DNA of 64,000 nucleotides from Salinarimonas rosea DSM 21201 (GTDB lineage Bacteria > Pseudomonadota > Alphaproteobacteria > Rhizobiales > Beijerinckiaceae): contig NZ_AUBC01000001.1 in NCBI RefSeq assembly GCF_000429045.1, forward strand, positions 189,744 to 253,743, read 5' to 3'. Of the stretch, positions 54,772 through 64,000 are shown piece after piece. The position numbers were made by a program, and so were the translations under genes. The notes below the pieces were generated by a model. It ran no database searches, had not been told where the DNA came from, and saw only the letters and a program-made list of their open reading frames with translations. Every line of letters starts with the position of its first letter. Within the stretch, counting starts at the first letter, position 1.

Positions 54772-55602
54772 TCAACCCGGCTCGGTGCCCGCGCCGGGCT
54801 TCGTCGCCTCGAGCCAGGCGTGGTGGCGCAGGCGGTGGGGCAGCAGCCGGTCGCCGAGCCCCCAGCCATCGTCGAGGCGCAGCAGCAGCCGCTGGAGCGC
54901 GCTCTTGGGCTTGCGGCTCTCGTAGGTGACGTTGACCCCGAAGCCGCGGATGCCCACGAGGCCCAGCTCACCGGCGATCCAGCGCAGCTCGTCGAGCGTG
55001 TATTCGCGATGGTGCCCGTGGAAGGGTGTGCCCTCGCGGAAGAAGTGCACCACGTTCTCGTGGGGCGAGCGCCCGCCCAGGAGGCGCAGGCGCATGTCCA
55101 GGCGCGCGATGTTGGGCACGGAGAGGCACAGGCGCCCCCCGGGAACGAGAGCGCCCACCATCTTCTCGAGCACGGGCCGCGGCGAGTGCGGCAGGTGCTC
55201 GATCGTCTCGAAGGCGACGACGGCGTCGTAGGCGTTCTCGGGCAGCCGCATCGTCTCGACGTCCGCCTCGACGAAGCGGATGCCCGCGTGGGACAGGGCC
55301 TCCACCCGCGGGCGCACGTCGCCTTCCCACCCGCGCAGGGCATCGACGACCGTGACCTCCGTCCCCATGAGCCGGGCGACGAGCGGATAGAGCGATACGC
55401 CGCCGCCGACGTCGCAGACCCGCCCGCCCGGGACGCTCATCAGCGCCGCCGCGATCCGCATCCGCGTGCTCGGAAGCCCGGCCGTGCCGACGATCTCGCT
55501 CGCGCGCCTGCAGGCGGCCGCGAAGGCGTCGGGGTCGAGGCGTCGCTCTGCGAGGATGGTGCGGAGCCTGGGGTGCATGTCGGTCGTGTCCGGTTGACGC
55601 AC
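54772..55602 (-). CDS. Class I SAM-dependent methyltransferase
   Basis: A 276-residue methyltransferase. Motif I reads V-C-D-V-G-G-G-V-S-L-Y-P near residue 65, the acidic loop V-V-D-A-L-R-G-W follows, then F-E-T-I-E-H-L-P-H-S-P and P-G-G-R-L-C-L-S-V-P-N. The latter pattern is shared with UbiG-like and sugar/lipid methyltransferases, and the substrate is unknown. The GTG at 55602 has a weak GACGAG site; the ATG at 55578 is an equally plausible start. Confidence 0.84.
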   Translation of the reverse strand: MRQPDTTDMHPRLRTILAERRLDPDAFAAACRRASEIVGTAGLPSTRMRIAAALMSVPGGRVCDVGGGVSLYPLVARLMGTEVTVVDALRGWEGDVRPRVEALSHAGIRFVEADVETMRLPENAYDAVVAFETIEHLPHSPRPVLEKMVGALVPGGRLCLSVPNIARLDMRLRLLGGRSPHENVVHFFREGTPFHGHHREYTLDELRWIAGELGLVGIRGFGVNVTYESRKPKSALQRLLLRLDDGWGLGDRLLPHRLRHHAWLEATKPGAGTEPG

Positions 55603-55676
55603 ATCTACTCGTCGCGTGCCGCAAACGCGGCGTCAACCGGGCGCGTGCGAGGGTCGGCACAGAGGAGACCTCCGCC

Positions 55677-57038
55677 ATGCCGCTCGCGCCGCTCCACCCG
55701 TCGCCGCCGCCGCGCCCCGATCGCCGCTCGCTGCTGGGCGCCGCCCTCGGCGGCTCGGCCCTCCTCGCCGCGGGGGGGCCGGCGCTTGCCGCCGCGCTCT
55801 CGGCGGAGAGCTTCGGCGTGCGCGGCGACGGCACCGAGCGCACGCTCGCGCTCCAGCAGGCTCTCGACGCAGCGACGGCCGCGGGACGGCCGCTGGCGCT
55901 CGCACCCGGGGATTACCCCGTCGGCGGCCTGCGCCTGCCGTCGGGGGCGGTGCTGATCGGCCCGCGCACGGCGCGGCTGCGCCAGGCGAGCGGCGCACCG
56001 GTGATCTCCGCGGCGGGCGCGCCGGGGGTGCGGCTCGCAGGCCTGTCGATCGAGGGGCTCGGCGCCGGCGTCGGCGACGCGCCGCTCGTCGCCCTGCAGG
56101 ACTGCGGCGATCTCGCGATCGACGACGTGGCGCTCGCCGGCGCGCCGGGGATGGCGATCCGGCTCGAGCGCTGCGGCGGGCGGGTCTCCGGCTGCACCAT
56201 CGCCGGCGCGCGCGTGGGCCTGTTCTCGCTCGACGCGACCGGGCTCGTCGTCGCCGGCAATTCCGTGGTCGACTGCCTCGACAACGGCGTGCAGATCTGG
56301 CGCTCCCAGAAGGGCGAGGACGGCGCGCAGGTGCTCGGCAACCGGATCGCGCGGATCGGCGCCCGCTCCGGCGGCACGGGCGAGAACGGCAACGGGGTCA
56401 ATGTCTTTCGCGCAGGCGGCGTCGTCGTCGCGGACAACGTCGTCGCGGAGTGCCAATTCTCCGCCGTGCGCAACAACGGCGGCGACGGCGTGCAGATCGT
56501 CTCGAACCGCGCGCGCGCCTGCGGCGAGGTGGCGCTGTTCACCGAGTTCGGCTTCGAGGGCGCGGTGATCGCCTCCAACGTCGTCGACGGTGCGGCGCAC
56601 GGGATCGTCTCGACCAACCTGAACGAGGGCGGGCGCATGGCGGCGATCACCGGCAACGTCGTGCGCAACCTCTTCCGCCGCCCCGCCGTGGAAGGCGGGC
56701 AGCAGGCGCGCAGCTACGGCATCTTCGCGGAGGCCGAGGCCGCGATCACGGGCAACGTCGTCGACGGCGTGCCCGACGAGGGCCTGAGGCTCGGCTGGGG
56801 GCCGTACCTGCGCAACGTCGCCGCCACCGGCAACGTGCTGCGCGACTGTGGCGTGGGGATCGTCGTCAGCGTCGTCGAGGGCGCGGGGCCGGTGCTCGTC
56901 GCTTCGAACCTGATCACCGGCGCCCGCCGCGGCGCCATCCTCGGCCACCGCTGGGACGAGACCGCGACCGGCGACATCGCCCGGGAGGGCGCGCAGGCGT
57001 GGACGCACCTGACGATCACGGGGAACGCCGTGGGCTGA
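55677..57038 (+). CDS. Tat-exported repeat protein, TIGR03808-like
   Basis: A 453-residue protein with a twin-arginine signal (P-D-R-R-S-L-L-G then a hydrophobic stretch to A-L-A). The mature part is a right-handed parallel beta-helix: repeated G-N-x-V/V-x-x-N motifs as in G-N-S-V-V-D-C and G-N-V-V-R-N-L. This matches the uncharacterised rhizobial family TIGR03808. Tat export implies folding in the cytosol. Polysaccharide binding or cleavage is possible from the fold, but no active-site residues are evident. GGAGG precedes the ATG. Confidence 0.88.
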   Translation: MPLAPLHPSPPPRPDRRSLLGAALGGSALLAAGGPALAAALSAESFGVRGDGTERTLALQQALDAATAAGRPLALAPGDYPVGGLRLPSGAVLIGPRTARLRQASGAPVISAAGAPGVRLAGLSIEGLGAGVGDAPLVALQDCGDLAIDDVALAGAPGMAIRLERCGGRVSGCTIAGARVGLFSLDATGLVVAGNSVVDCLDNGVQIWRSQKGEDGAQVLGNRIARIGARSGGTGENGNGVNVFRAGGVVVADNVVAECQFSAVRNNGGDGVQIVSNRARACGEVALFTEFGFEGAVIASNVVDGAAHGIVSTNLNEGGRMAAITGNVVRNLFRRPAVEGGQQARSYGIFAEAEAAITGNVVDGVPDEGLRLGWGPYLRNVAATGNVLRDCGVGIVVSVVEGAGPVLVASNLITGARRGAILGHRWDETATGDIAREGAQAWTHLTITGNAVG

Positions 57039-57059
57039 CGCCGCCGCAGCCCTCGGGGC

Positions 57060-58031
57060 TCAGCGCAGGCGCAGCCGGCCTGCCATCGCCCGTGCCGCGT
57101 CGTATTCCGCCGCGAGCCGCGCGATGCGCTCGGCGGCGGGGACGACGTCCTGCACCGCGCCGATGCCCTGCCCCGCGCCCCAGATGTCGCGCCAGGCCTT
57201 GGCGTCCGCGCCCGATGCGCCGAAGTCCATCGCCTGGCGCTCCTCGGCGGCGAGCGTGTCGGGATCGATGCCGGCGGCGCGGATCGAGGGCTTCAGGTAG
57301 TTGCCCGGCACGCCGGTGAAGTAGGGCGTGTAGAGGATGTCGTCCGCAGCACTCTCGACGATCATGCGCTTGTAGCCCTCGCTCGCCTTCGCCTCCGTCG
57401 TGGCGATGAAGGGCGAGCCGATATAGGCGAAGTCCGCCCCCATCACCTCGGCCGCACGCACCGCCCGTCCGGTGGCGATGGCTCCCGAGAGGGCGAGCGG
57501 GCCGTCGAAGAAGGCGCGGATCTCCTGGACGAGGGCGAAGGGCGAGAGCCCGCCCGCGTGCCCGCCGGCGCCGGCGGCGACCGCGACGAGCCCGTCGGCG
57601 CCCTTCTCGAGCGCCTTGCGGGCGAAGGCGAGGTTGATCACGTCGTGGAAGGTGATGCCGCCCCAGCCGTGGACCGCGTCGTTCAGCTCCGGGCGCGCGC
57701 CGAGTGAGGTGATGACGATCGGCACCCGGTGCTTCTCGCACAGCGCGAGATCCTGCTCGAGCCGGTCGTTCGAGCGGTGGACGATCTGGTTCACGGCGAA
57801 GGGCGCCGAAGGCGCCTCCGGGTGCGCGGCGTCGTGGGCGGCGAGCGCCTCGCGGATCTGCGCGAGCCACTCGTCGAGCAGCGCCGGCGGGCGGGCGTTG
57901 AGCGCCGGGAACGAGCCGACGATCCCCGCCTTGCACTGCGCGATGACGAGCTCCGGCCCCGAGACGATGAACATCGGGGCGGCGATCACGGGCAGGCGCA
58001 GGCGGCCCTGGAGGATGGCGGGTATCGGCAC
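57060..58031 (-). CDS. Nitronate monooxygenase (NMO) family protein
   Basis: A 323-residue TIM-barrel FMN enzyme. It begins R-L-P-V-I-A-A-P-M-F-I-V-S-G-P-E-L-V and has the FMN phosphate loop G-A-G-G-H-A-G-G, then A-L-S-G-A-I-A-T-G-R-A-V-R-A-A. The family oxidises nitronates such as propionate-3-nitronate; many members have unknown substrates. The GTG at 58031 has GGAG seven bases upstream. The 21-bp gap to the convergent Tat protein gene holds no terminator. Confidence 0.9.
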   Translation of the reverse strand: MPIPAILQGRLRLPVIAAPMFIVSGPELVIAQCKAGIVGSFPALNARPPALLDEWLAQIREALAAHDAAHPEAPSAPFAVNQIVHRSNDRLEQDLALCEKHRVPIVITSLGARPELNDAVHGWGGITFHDVINLAFARKALEKGADGLVAVAAGAGGHAGGLSPFALVQEIRAFFDGPLALSGAIATGRAVRAAEVMGADFAYIGSPFIATTEAKASEGYKRMIVESAADDILYTPYFTGVPGNYLKPSIRAAGIDPDTLAAEERQAMDFGASGADAKAWRDIWGAGQGIGAVQDVVPAAERIARLAAEYDAARAMAGRLRLR

Positions 58032-58231
58032 GGGGACGTCTCCGGCGAGGCTTCGGGCACGAGCGGGGTCGCAGCCGACATGGACGTTCCGCGCGGTCCT
58101 GGCAAGCGTGTGCGGCAACGCCCGGCCGCGCGGCCGGGGAGCGGCTTCCCTTAAGGATGCGTCCGGATGTCGCGGTTGGGCGCGCGGGACTAGGGTCCGC
58201 CCGGCGCACGGCGCGCCCGAGGAGACGAGCG

Positions 58232-58609
58232 ATGACACCGCACGGGTACTTCCACTGGAACGAGCTGATGACGAAGGACCTCGCCGCGTCGAAGGCCTTC
58301 TACGGCGCGACGCTGGGCTGGACCTTCGAGGAGATGCCGATGGACGACGGCACCGTCTACGCCGTCGCGATGGTGGGCGAGACGGCGGTCGCGGGCCTGT
58401 TCGACACGTTGCATATGGGCGACGAGGCCGGGCCGGAGACCTGGTTCGCCTATGTCAGCGTCCACGATCTCGACGCGGCCCTGGCCGCGGCGCGGGAGAA
58501 GGGCGGGACCGTGCTGCGCGAGCCGTTCGACGTCCCGCAGGTCGGCCGCATCGCCATCGTCATCGACCCGCGCGGCGTCGCCATCGGCTGGATGACGCCG
58601 GCGTCGTGA
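58232..58609 (+). CDS. VOC (glyoxalase/bleomycin-resistance) family protein
   Basis: A 125-residue single VOC domain: F-H-W-N-E-L-M-T-K-D-L-A-A-S-K-A-F-Y then L-G-W-T-F-E-E-M, and V-S-V-H-D-L-D-A-A-L at the second beta-alpha unit. It belongs to the PF00903/CFP32-like group of metal-dependent or binding proteins, and the substrate is unknown. GAGGAGACGAG lies upstream. Confidence 0.86.
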   Translation: MTPHGYFHWNELMTKDLAASKAFYGATLGWTFEEMPMDDGTVYAVAMVGETAVAGLFDTLHMGDEAGPETWFAYVSVHDLDAALAAAREKGGTVLREPFDVPQVGRIAIVIDPRGVAIGWMTPAS

Positions 58610-58617
58610 CGATCGCT

Positions 58618-58649
58618 GCCCGCCCCGGCCGAGCGCGACCGGGGCGGGC
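58618..58649. terminator. Strong hairpin between convergent VOC and hppA genes
   Basis: GCCCGCCCCGG (58618-58628) pairs with CCGGGGCGGGC (58639-58649), an 11-bp stem around a ten-base loop. It lies nine bases past the VOC stop and 10 bases before the hppA stop. It has no T-run. It is probably a shared bidirectional terminator. Confidence 0.6.
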
Positions 58650-58659
58650 GGGGGCGTCC

Positions 58660-60840
58660 TCACATCTGGGCGAGGACGGCGAGCAGCATCAGCGCGATGA
58701 TGTTGGTGATCTTGATCGCCGGGTTCACGGCGGGGCCGGCCGTGTCCTTGTAGGGATCGCCGACCGTGTCTCCGGTGACGGAGGCCTTGTGGGCCTCCGA
58801 GCCCTTCATGTGCTTGACGCCGTCCTTGTCGACGAAGCCGTCCTCGAAGGACTTCTTGGCGTTGTCCCAGGCGCCGCCGCCGGACGTCATCGAGATCGCC
58901 ACGAACAGGCCCGTGACGATCACGCCGAGCAGCATCGCGCCCACCGCCGAGAAGGCCTGGCTCTTGCCCGCCACCGCGTAGATGACGAAGTAGGTCACGA
59001 TCGGCGCGAGCACCGGGAGCAGCGAGGGCACGATCATCTCGCGGATCGCGGCCTTGGTCAGCATGTCGACCGCGCGGCCGTAGTCCGGCCGGTCGGTGCC
59101 GGCCATGATGCCGGGCTTCTCCTTGAACTGCCGGCGCACCTCCTCGACGACGGCGCCCGCCGCGCGGCCCACCGCCGTCATGGCGATGCCGCCGAACAGG
59201 AACGGGATCAGGCCGCCGAAGAGCAGGCCGACGACCACGTAGGGGTTGGCCAGCGAAAAGTCCGGGATGACGCCCTGGAAGTACTGGTACTGGGTCGAGC
59301 CCTCGCGGTTCGCCTCGAGGATGAAGTAGTTCAGGTCCGAGGTGTAGGCCGCGAACAGGACGAGCGCGCCCAGGCCGGCCGAGCCGATGGCGTAGCCCTT
59401 GGTGACCGCCTTCGTGGTGTTGCCGACGGCATCGAGCGCGTCGGTGGAGCGGCGCACCTCCTTGGGCAGGCCCGCCATCTCGGCGATGCCACCGGCGTTG
59501 TCCGTCACCGGGCCGAAGGCGTCGAGCGCCACCACCATGCCGGCGAGCGCCAGCATCGCCGTCACCGCGATGGCGATGCCGAACAGGCCGGCGAGCAGGT
59601 AGGCGCCGATGATGCCCACCACGATCACGAGCGTCGGCAGCGCCGTCGCTTCCAGGGAGATGGCGAGGCCCTGGATCACGTTGGTGCCGTGGCCGGTGAC
59701 CGAGGCCTGGGAGATCGAGCGCACGGGCCGGAAGCCGACGCCGGTATAGTACTCGGTGATCCAGACGATGAGCCCCGTGACTACGAGGCCGAGCACGGCC
59801 GCGAGCAGGAGGTCGAGGGAGGTGAACACCGTGACGTTCTCGCCACCGCCGAGCGTCGGCACGACCGCGGTGAACTCGGCCGAGAAACCGCCGAACAGCA
59901 GGACGTTGACCAGCGCGATCGCCGCGATCGAGAGCACGCCCGTGGCAATGAAGCCCTTGTAGAGCGCGCCCATGATGGACGAGTTCGCGCCGAGCTTGAC
60001 GAAGAACGTGCCGGCGATCGAGGTGACGATGCACACCGCGCCGATCGAGAGCGGGTAGAGCAGCATCGTCTCCATCACCGGCTGGCCGGTGAAGAAGATC
60101 GCGGCCAGCACCATGGTGGCGACGAAGGTCACGGCGTAGGTCTCGAACAGGTCCGCCGCCATGCCGGCGCAATCGCCCACGTTGTCGCCGACGTTGTCGG
60201 CGATGGTGGCGGGGTTGCGCGGGTCGTCCTCGGGGATGCCGGCCTCGACCTTGCCGACGAGGTCGCCGCCGACGTCCGCGCCCTTGGTGAAGATGCCGCC
60301 GCCGAGGCGGGCGAAGATGGAGATCAGCGAGGCGCCGAAGCCCAGCGCCACGAGCGAGTCGATCACGACCCGCGAGCCGGGCTCGTTCCCCAGGCCGCGG
60401 GTGAGGACGGTGAAGTAGACCGCGACGCCCAGCAGCGCGAGGCCCGCCACCAGCATGCCGGTGACGGCGCCGGACTTGAACGCCACGTCGAGGCCCTTGG
60501 CCAGCGAGGTCGCCGCCGCCTGGGCGGTGCGGACGTTGGCGCGCACCGAGACGTTCATCCCGATGAAGCCGGCGGCACCCGAGAGGATCGCGCCGATGGC
60601 GAAGCCGATCGCCACCCAGATCCCCAGCAGCCAGACGATTACGCCGAAGAGGATCACGCCGACGATGCCGATCGTGATGTACTGACGCTTGAGGTAGGCC
60701 TGCGCGCCCTCGGCGATCGCGCCCGCGATCTCCTGCATCCGCAGGGTGCCGGCGTCGCGCTTCATGACATCGTTGATGGCCCACAGGCCGTAGGCGATGG
60801 ATAGCGCACCGCCCAGGATGATGAGTGTGAGTACGAGCAT
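58660..60840 (-). CDS. hppA: K+-independent H+-translocating pyrophosphatase
   Basis: A 726-residue integral membrane pyrophosphatase with about 16 helices. The PPi-binding loop [21 protein letters not shown] is followed by [12 protein letters not shown]. In the diagnostic segment [11 protein letters not shown], Lys occupies the position that separates K+-independent (Lys) from K+-dependent (Ala) pumps. It couples PPi hydrolysis to proton export and is common in phototrophs such as Rhodospirillum. AAGGACG precedes the ATG. The 228-bp upstream gap has no clear feature. Confidence 0.97.
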   Translation of the reverse strand: MLVLTLIILGGALSIAYGLWAINDVMKRDAGTLRMQEIAGAIAEGAQAYLKRQYITIGIVGVILFGVIVWLLGIWVAIGFAIGAILSGAAGFIGMNVSVRANVRTAQAAATSLAKGLDVAFKSGAVTGMLVAGLALLGVAVYFTVLTRGLGNEPGSRVVIDSLVALGFGASLISIFARLGGGIFTKGADVGGDLVGKVEAGIPEDDPRNPATIADNVGDNVGDCAGMAADLFETYAVTFVATMVLAAIFFTGQPVMETMLLYPLSIGAVCIVTSIAGTFFVKLGANSSIMGALYKGFIATGVLSIAAIALVNVLLFGGFSAEFTAVVPTLGGGENVTVFTSLDLLLAAVLGLVVTGLIVWITEYYTGVGFRPVRSISQASVTGHGTNVIQGLAISLEATALPTLVIVVGIIGAYLLAGLFGIAIAVTAMLALAGMVVALDAFGPVTDNAGGIAEMAGLPKEVRRSTDALDAVGNTTKAVTKGYAIGSAGLGALVLFAAYTSDLNYFILEANREGSTQYQYFQGVIPDFSLANPYVVVGLLFGGLIPFLFGGIAMTAVGRAAGAVVEEVRRQFKEKPGIMAGTDRPDYGRAVDMLTKAAIREMIVPSLLPVLAPIVTYFVIYAVAGKSQAFSAVGAMLLGVIVTGLFVAISMTSGGGAWDNAKKSFEDGFVDKDGVKHMKGSEAHKASVTGDTVGDPYKDTAGPAVNPAIKITNIIALMLLAVLAQM

Positions 60841-61068
60841 CTGACCGTCCTTGGGATCGGGGTCGGCGTCGTGTCCGTATCGACCGGCACGCACGCGACG
60901 CGCCGGGGCCGGCGCTCGTCCCCTCGAGGTTCTCCGCTGCGAGTCGTGCCAAACTTTGTGGCGGTGCGCAAACGAGTCTTGTGGCGGATGCCTGCCGGAT
61001 GCACCGATTTCCGCCGCTTCGCGGCGGCCGCCGCCGGCGCGCCCCGTGCTCGCGGCCGCCTCGAGGCC

Positions 61069-62325
61069 TCAGGCCGCCGAAAGCCGCTTGTCGCGCGCCT
61101 GCAGCGCCACGAGGGCGAGGGCCACGACGACCGGCGGGAAGACGAGCCAGTTGAGCGTCTCCCAGCCGCCGACGTCGAGGAGCTTGCCGGCCGAGAAGGA
61201 GGCGATCGCCACCGAGCCGAAGACGAGGAAGTCGTTCGTGCCCTGCACCTTGGCGCGCTCCTCCGGGCGGTGGCAGTCCGTCACCATGGCGGTCGCGCCG
61301 ATGAAGCCGAAGTTCCAGCCGATCCCGAGCAGGACGAGTCCGCCCCAGAAATGCGCGACCGAGAGCCCGCCGAGGTTGATCGCCGCGGCGACCGCGATCG
61401 TCACGAGGCCGATAGCCGTGATCGTCTCCTTGCCGAAGCGCTCGATCAGCCTCCCCGTGAAGAAGGCCGGGCCGAACATCGCGAGGATGTGCCAGGAGAT
61501 GCCGAGCGCCGCCGTCTCGATCGGCAGCCCGCAGCCCACCATCGCGAGCGGTGCGGCCGTCATGAGGAAGCTCATCAGCCCGTAGGAGACGAGCCCGGCG
61601 CAGACCGCGATGACGAAGCGCCCCTGGCGCACGATCTCGCGCAGGGGCCGCCCCGCGGGCGCGGGCGGCTCCCCGGCCGGGCGGGGCGGGAGCGCGGGCG
61701 GGGTGCGCAGGGCGGAGATCACGAGGATCGAGAGGAGCGCGAGCCCGCCCTGGGCCATGAACGAGCCGGCGAAGGGCGCGCCGGGGATCGCCTCGCGCGT
61801 GAGGATCACCACCTGCGGCCCGACCACGCCCGCGACGAGCCCGCCGGCCATGACCCACGAGATCGCCCGCGCCTTGAAGGCGGGGCTCGCCGTGTCCGCC
61901 GCCGCGAACCGGTAGGACTGCACGTAGGCGCCGTAGAACCCGGCGACGAAGGTGCCCAGGCAGAACAGCGCGAAGGCCTCGCGCGCGATCCCGAGCGTCG
62001 CGATCGTGCCCGCCATGACGCCGATCGTCGCGCCGAACATGTAGCCCGCACGCCGCCCAAAGCGGCGCATCACCAGGGCGGCGGGAATGGTGCCGAGCGC
62101 GAGGCCGAGGTTGAGCAGGCTCACCGGCAGGGTGGCGAGCGCGTCGTTCTCCGCGAGCTGCTGGCCGACGATGCCGCCGAGCGAGATCACGATGGCGGGG
62201 TTTGCGCCGCCGAGCGCCTGTGCACCCGCGAGCACGAAGGCGTTGCGGCGGGCGAGCCCGTCGTCGATCCCCGAACCCGCCGCGGCGTCCGCCGGCCCGA
62301 TCACCCCCGCCTGCGGCTTCCTCAT
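61069..62325 (-). CDS. MFS transporter
   Basis: A 418-residue protein with 12 predicted helices. The MFS loop between helices 2 and 3 reads L-V-M-R-R-F-G-R-R-A-G-Y. A cytoplasmic Pro-rich loop (A-L-P-P-R-P-A-G-E-P-P-A-P) separates the two halves. No family-specific substrate motif is recognised. It starts nine bases after the thiL stop, so it is probably co-transcribed, which makes a thiamine-related or generic metabolite substrate conceivable. Confidence 0.88.
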   Translation of the reverse strand: MRKPQAGVIGPADAAAGSGIDDGLARRNAFVLAGAQALGGANPAIVISLGGIVGQQLAENDALATLPVSLLNLGLALGTIPAALVMRRFGRRAGYMFGATIGVMAGTIATLGIAREAFALFCLGTFVAGFYGAYVQSYRFAAADTASPAFKARAISWVMAGGLVAGVVGPQVVILTREAIPGAPFAGSFMAQGGLALLSILVISALRTPPALPPRPAGEPPAPAGRPLREIVRQGRFVIAVCAGLVSYGLMSFLMTAAPLAMVGCGLPIETAALGISWHILAMFGPAFFTGRLIERFGKETITAIGLVTIAVAAAINLGGLSVAHFWGGLVLLGIGWNFGFIGATAMVTDCHRPEERAKVQGTNDFLVFGSVAIASFSAGKLLDVGGWETLNWLVFPPVVVALALVALQARDKRLSAA

Positions 62326-62334
62326 CCCGTACGC

Positions 62335-63348
62335 TCAAAAATGGCTGTAGGAGCCGCAGGCATAACGCGTCTCGGTGCCCGCGTCACGGAAAACGGGGAG
62401 CTCGTCGCCGGGGACGATGCTGCCGATCGCGGTGGCGCGCACACCGGCGCGCTCGGCCGCGTCGAGGAAGGGTGCGAGCGCCGCGTCGGGCAGGGTGCAG
62501 AGGATCTCGTAGTCGTCCCCGCCGGTGACGATCGTGTCGATCAGGGTCGGATCGACGGCGAGCGCCGCACGGGCGGCCTCCGAGATGGGCAGGAGAGCGA
62601 GGTCCACCTCGGCGCTCGCGCCGGAGGCGCGGCACATCTTGGCGAGGTCCCCGGCGAGGCCGTCCGAGACGTCCATCGCCGCGCGGGCGTGGGCGCGCAG
62701 CGCCTCGACGACGCCGAGCCGCGGGGCCGGGTGGAGGTAGCGGTCGGTGAGGAAGACGCGCCCGTCGACGCCGAGCACCTCCGTCCAGGCCGCGCCCGGC
62801 GCCGTCCGCAGCAACAGGCCGAGCGCGGCGTCGCCGATCGTGCCGGTGACGACGATCCGGTCTCCCGGCGTCGCGGCGAAGCGGTGCACCATCGCCCCGC
62901 GCGGGGTCTCGCCGAAGGCGGTGACCGAGAGGGCGAGCGGGCCCGGCGTCTTCACCGTGTCGCCGCCGAGCAGCGGGCAGCGATAGGCCTCCGCCGCGTC
63001 CTTCAGCCCGGCGGCGAACTGCTTCAGCCAGCGCGGGGAGATGTCCGGCGGCAGGGCCGCTGAGAGCAGGAAGCCGCGCGGACGCGCACCCTTCGCCGCG
63101 AGATCGGACACGTTGACGCCGAGCGCCTTGCGCCCGATGGCACCCGGCGGATCGTCGGGAAAGAAGTGCACCCCGGCGACCAGCGTATCGACGGTGACGA
63201 CGAGCTCCGTCCCCTCGCCGGGCACGATCCGCGCCGCGTCGTCGCGCAGCCCGAACGCCCCCTCCCCCGCCAGCGGGCGGAAGTAGCGCGAGATGAGGTC
63301 GTCCTCGGTGAGACGCACGTCGTCCTCGTCGTGCGCGGGATCGGGCAT
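62335..63348 (-). CDS. thiL: Thiamine-monophosphate kinase
   Basis: A 337-residue ThiL, which phosphorylates thiamine phosphate to the diphosphate with ATP. The N-terminal G-L-R-D-D-A-A metal site, V-T-V-D-T-L-V-A-G-V-H-F, A-L-G-V-N-V-S-D-L-A-A-K-G-A and D-V-S-D-G-L-A-G-D-L are intact. In most Rhizobiales thiL follows ribH-nusB after ribE; here it is about 40 kb from ribE. The ATG at 63348 gives the normal family length. Its ribosome site is weak. Confidence 0.95.
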   Translation of the reverse strand: MPDPAHDEDDVRLTEDDLISRYFRPLAGEGAFGLRDDAARIVPGEGTELVVTVDTLVAGVHFFPDDPPGAIGRKALGVNVSDLAAKGARPRGFLLSAALPPDISPRWLKQFAAGLKDAAEAYRCPLLGGDTVKTPGPLALSVTAFGETPRGAMVHRFAATPGDRIVVTGTIGDAALGLLLRTAPGAAWTEVLGVDGRVFLTDRYLHPAPRLGVVEALRAHARAAMDVSDGLAGDLAKMCRASGASAEVDLALLPISEAARAALAVDPTLIDTIVTGGDDYEILCTLPDAALAPFLDAAERAGVRATAIGSIVPGDELPVFRDAGTETRYACGSYSHF

Positions 63349-63448
63349 CGGAATCACCCCGGGGAGCCATCGACGGAACGTCGGTCGAGGTCCGACGTAT
63401 GCGCCATGGACGCGCGGTGGGCAAGCGCTCCCCTCGGCGGTCGTGAGA

Positions 63449-63952
63449 TCACCCCGCCGGGACGGCGAACGCCTCGTGGTGCGCCAGGGTGCCGGCGGGC
63501 GGCGGACCCGCGAAGGAGAGCGCGAGGACGTACCGCGCGGGCACGCCCGGCATCGCGAGCCGGGGATCGGCATCGAAGCCGAAGCGCCCGTAATAGGCGG
63601 GGTCTCCGACGAGAACGACGCCGCGGGCGCCCGCGGCGCGGACGCGCGCCAGCCCCTCGCGCACCAGCGCGGCGCCGATGCCGCGACCCTGGCGATCCGG
63701 CCGCACGGCGATGGGGCCGAGCGCGAGCCAGCCGACGTCGCGACCATCGACGCGCACCTCCGAGAACCCCACGTGCCCAACGACCGTGCCGTCCTCCTCC
63801 GCGACGAGGGAGAGCGTCAGCGCGCCCGCCCGCCGCAGGCGCTCTACGATCGCCGCCTCCGTTCCGCTCGCGTGGGGTGCACGGGCGAAGGCATCCGTCG
63901 TGATGGTGCCGATCGTGCCGGCGTCGGAGGGCGTCTCGGGGCGAATGATCAT
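63449..63952 (-). CDS. GNAT N-acetyltransferase (YhbS-like)
   Basis: A 167-residue acetyltransferase. The acetyl-CoA loop R-P-D-R-Q-G-R-G-I-G-A-A-L-V lies near residue 85, and G-D-P-A-Y-Y-G-R-F-G-F follows, a pattern shared by the YhbS group. The acceptor is unknown. The ATG at 63952 matches the typical start M-I-I-R-P-E-T. It lies upstream of thiL on the same strand, but 100 bp separate them. Confidence 0.9.
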   Translation of the reverse strand: MIIRPETPSDAGTIGTITTDAFARAPHASGTEAAIVERLRRAGALTLSLVAEEDGTVVGHVGFSEVRVDGRDVGWLALGPIAVRPDRQGRGIGAALVREGLARVRAAGARGVVLVGDPAYYGRFGFDADPRLAMPGVPARYVLALSFAGPPPAGTLAHHEAFAVPAG

Positions 63953-64000
63953 GCGGCGTCTCCGGCCACCGCCGGCGCGCACGGCTTCCACAGCAGCTCG

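Noticed and set aside
54709-54780. A possible fluoride riboswitch upstream of crcB
   Set aside because: A GGCGAT and a GTCAG piece are present in the right order, but the pseudoknot and pairing pattern of the crcB motif could not be completed.
60930-60965. A TGGCAC sigma-54-like box upstream of hppA
   Set aside because: The distance from GG to the following GC is not the ten bases required between the -24 and -12 elements.
58190-62338. A leftward frame of 1382 codons through hppA and the MFS gene
   Set aside because: It is out of frame with both genes, which have strong family matches, and reads as Arg/Gly/Ala-rich shadow sequence.

Overview
The window is a 64-kb stretch of very GC-rich, tightly packed chromosome. 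The gene set points to an alphaproteobacterium of the order Hyphomicrobiales (Rhizobiales). The markers are the glyA-nrdR-ribD-ribE run, purE-purK followed by rpsU, a zf-CHCC protein ahead of an FAD monooxygenase, pcm next to an NlpD-type lipoprotein, DUF465 proteins, a TIGR03808-like Tat-exported repeat protein, a K+-independent H+-pyrophosphatase and a phasin-like protein. Magnesium-chelatase genes bchI-bchD-bchO suggest bacteriochlorophyll synthesis, as in Salinarimonas- or Methylobacterium-like phototrophs. The genus is an inference.

Left part (0-31 kb): the 5' third of a tRNA-Glu runs off the left edge. Housekeeping genes follow: zf-CHCC protein, FAD monooxygenase, phosphoesterase, pcm plus NlpD-like lipoprotein, rlmJ, two glutathione S-transferases, a PRC-barrel exported protein, an amino-acid-type binding protein, a polytopic glycosyltransferase with a type II secretion-like N-domain, a SCO copper chaperone and the AMPylase selO. 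The purE-purK and rpsU block and the leftward glyA-nrdR-ribD-ribE operon come next. The operon is trailed by a lone antitoxin gene and a palindromic repeat element. A 1264-residue AsmA-like protein with a coiled-coil tail and a D-lactate dehydrogenase close this part.

Middle (31-43.5 kb): a ParA ATPase overlaps a phasin-like gene. Beside it lie two complete oxyanion importers: modE-modA-modB-modC for molybdate, then a divergent one-component regulator and a tupBCA-type tungstate importer. Next is bchI-bchD-bchO, translationally coupled by stop/start overlaps and preceded by an inverted repeat that can mask the bchI ribosome-binding site, then a soluble cytochrome c. Molybdenum and tungsten supply, pigment synthesis and electron transfer are therefore neighbours, although no common control is visible.

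Right part (43.5-64 kb): a membrane-anchored coiled-coil protein, urease accessory genes ureE-ureF-ureG plus hupE/ureJ (no ureABC or ureD in the window), adenine deaminase, a chemotaxis receptor, purA with a terminator-bearing leader, a Pro/Glu-repeat membrane protein, crcB, a methyltransferase, the TIGR03808-like protein, a nitronate monooxygenase, a VOC protein, hppA, then thiL with an MFS transporter, and a GNAT acetyltransferase. No phage, insertion sequence, CRISPR array or rRNA was seen. The most unusual features are the paired Mo/W uptake island with its fused regulator, the bchI leader, the ParA-phasin pair and the interspersed palindromic element beside the orphan antitoxin.
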